NCBI GenBank assembly: GCA_002481545.1
Contig: DLEF01000069.1
Span: forward strand, 1-6,673
DNA length: 6,673 nt
Source: Cyanobacteria bacterium UBA7753
GTDB taxonomy: Bacteria; Cyanobacteriota; Vampirovibrionia; Gastranaerophilales; Gastranaerophilaceae
Direction of reading: 5' to 3'
The notes below the pieces were generated by a model. The model was not told the origin of the DNA. It made no database searches and saw only the letters and a list, made by a program, of their open reading frames with translations. This document shows, piece after piece, positions 6,483 through 6,673 of this stretch. Positions within the stretch are counted from its first letter, which is position 1. Each line of letters starts with the position of its first letter. The translations under genes and the position numbers were made by a program.

Positions 6483-6522
6483 CTTAGTGCCTTAGTGCCC
6501 TACTGCCTTAGTATCTTAATCG
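6483..6522 (+). repeat. Degenerate 8-base tandem repeat (CTTAGTGC, about five units)
   Basis: Five consecutive octamers start at 6483: CTTAGTGC, CTTAGTGC, CCTACTGC, CTTAGTAT, CTTAATCG. The first two are identical, the third differs at two positions, and the last two decay progressively. An 8-base period does not preserve a reading frame, which argues against coding. The array ends four bases before the inverted-repeat-bounded unit at 6527. Confidence 0.75.
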
Positions 6523-6526
6523 TCTT

Positions 6527-6637
6527 GAAATTCCTTTGCGCTCGTAACTGTCATTCAGGTGGCTATCGCCAGCCTTCATTTCGTAACTCGCTTACCGAGT
6601 TAGCCTGCTTACGCAGTCGTCACTCGTCCGGAATTTC
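6527..6637. repeat. 111-base unit bounded by 8-base inverted repeats and packed with hairpins (REP/MITE-like)
   Basis: GAAATTCC (6527-6534) and GGAATTTC (6630-6637) are perfect reverse complements. Between them lie at least three small palindromes. TGGC-TATC-GCCA is at 6560-6571 and overlaps the alternative GGCT/AGCC at 6561-6574. TAACTCG-CTTAC-CGAGTTA is at 6584-6602, a perfect 7-base stem. CTGC-TTAC-GCAG is at 6605-6616. A fourth palindrome, GAACA-N7-TGTTC, lies just outside at 6645-6661. No transposase is in the window and no clear target-site duplication flanks the unit. The architecture resembles non-autonomous dispersed elements or structured REP-like sequences. The exact boundaries are an inference. 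Confidence 0.5.
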
Positions 6638-6673
6638 GCTACGAGAACAATTTGAATGTTCTTTCAACGTTAT

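Larger units (their letters stand above)
6361..6673. other. Noncoding, GC-richer, hairpin-dense intergenic region
   Basis: These 313 bases hold no convincing gene on either strand: frames are short, lack ribosome binding sites and read poorly as protein. Composition shifts abruptly. A hand count gives about 52% GC over 6401-6640 and about 62% over 6421-6480, against strongly AT-rich flanks. Small palindromes are frequent, such as CGGC-TAC-GCCG at 6469-6479. Short direct repeats recur: ACTCGTCC at 6418-6425 and 6622-6629, and TCGTAACT at 6542-6549 and 6581-6588. The layout fits a dispersed intergenic repeat element or a remnant of mobile DNA rather than a gene. It contains the two repeat features listed separately. 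Confidence 0.6.

Noticed and set aside
6645..6661. GAACA-N7-TGTTC palindrome as a LexA-type SOS box
   Set aside because: The spacing is wrong for the Gram-positive-type box (GAAC-N4-GTTC), and no SOS gene is visible beside it. It is treated as one more hairpin of the repeat region.
6361..6673. CRISPR array or tRNA/rRNA gene in the right-edge region
   Set aside because: There are no regularly spaced 25-40 base repeats with unique spacers, no tRNA cloverleaf with a TTC-type T-arm, and no recognisable rRNA sequence. The repeats are 8-base units and small hairpins.

Overview
This is an AT-rich bacterial window using the standard genetic code. It carries one partial and five complete genes, and it ends in a GC-richer, repeat-dense noncoding stretch. 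The taxonomic guess is an uncultured gut member of the non-photosynthetic cyanobacterial sister lineage (Gastranaerophilales/Vampirovibrionia). The guess rests on diaminopimelate synthesis by the DapL route, low GC, and a cytosol-like EF-hand/coiled-coil/transglycosylase protein of a style I associate with that group. It is inference from recall and was not tested by any search.

Left block, all on the minus strand (read right to left): a sugar-porter-type MFS transporter (3190 to 1832), a 122-base gap holding an inverted repeat and a -10 element, then a 543-residue multidomain lytic transglycosylase (1709 to 78). The transglycosylase stop codon overlaps the start of a further gene by one base (TAATG), and that gene runs off the left edge.

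Centre: a divergent intergenic region (3191-3353) has promoter-like elements in both directions. On the plus strand it leads to a secreted six-bladed beta-propeller protein of NHL type (3354-4211) and then to dapL (4274-5455).

Right block: dapL and dapF are tail to tail with three bases between their stop codons. DapL converts tetrahydrodipicolinate to LL-diaminopimelate. DapF epimerises that to meso-diaminopimelate, the lysine precursor and peptidoglycan cross-linking residue. The transglycosylase at the other end of the window would act on peptidoglycan, so cell-wall chemistry is a loose common theme, but nothing shows the genes are co-regulated.

From about 6361 to the right edge no gene is evident. 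The base composition jumps to about 52% GC (hand count over 6401-6640). The sequence there contains an 8-base tandem repeat and a 111-base unit bounded by an 8-base inverted repeat and filled with small hairpins, like a dispersed intergenic repeat element. The least ordinary items are the signal-less EF-hand/coiled-coil/transglycosylase with its coupled downstream gene, and this right-edge element.
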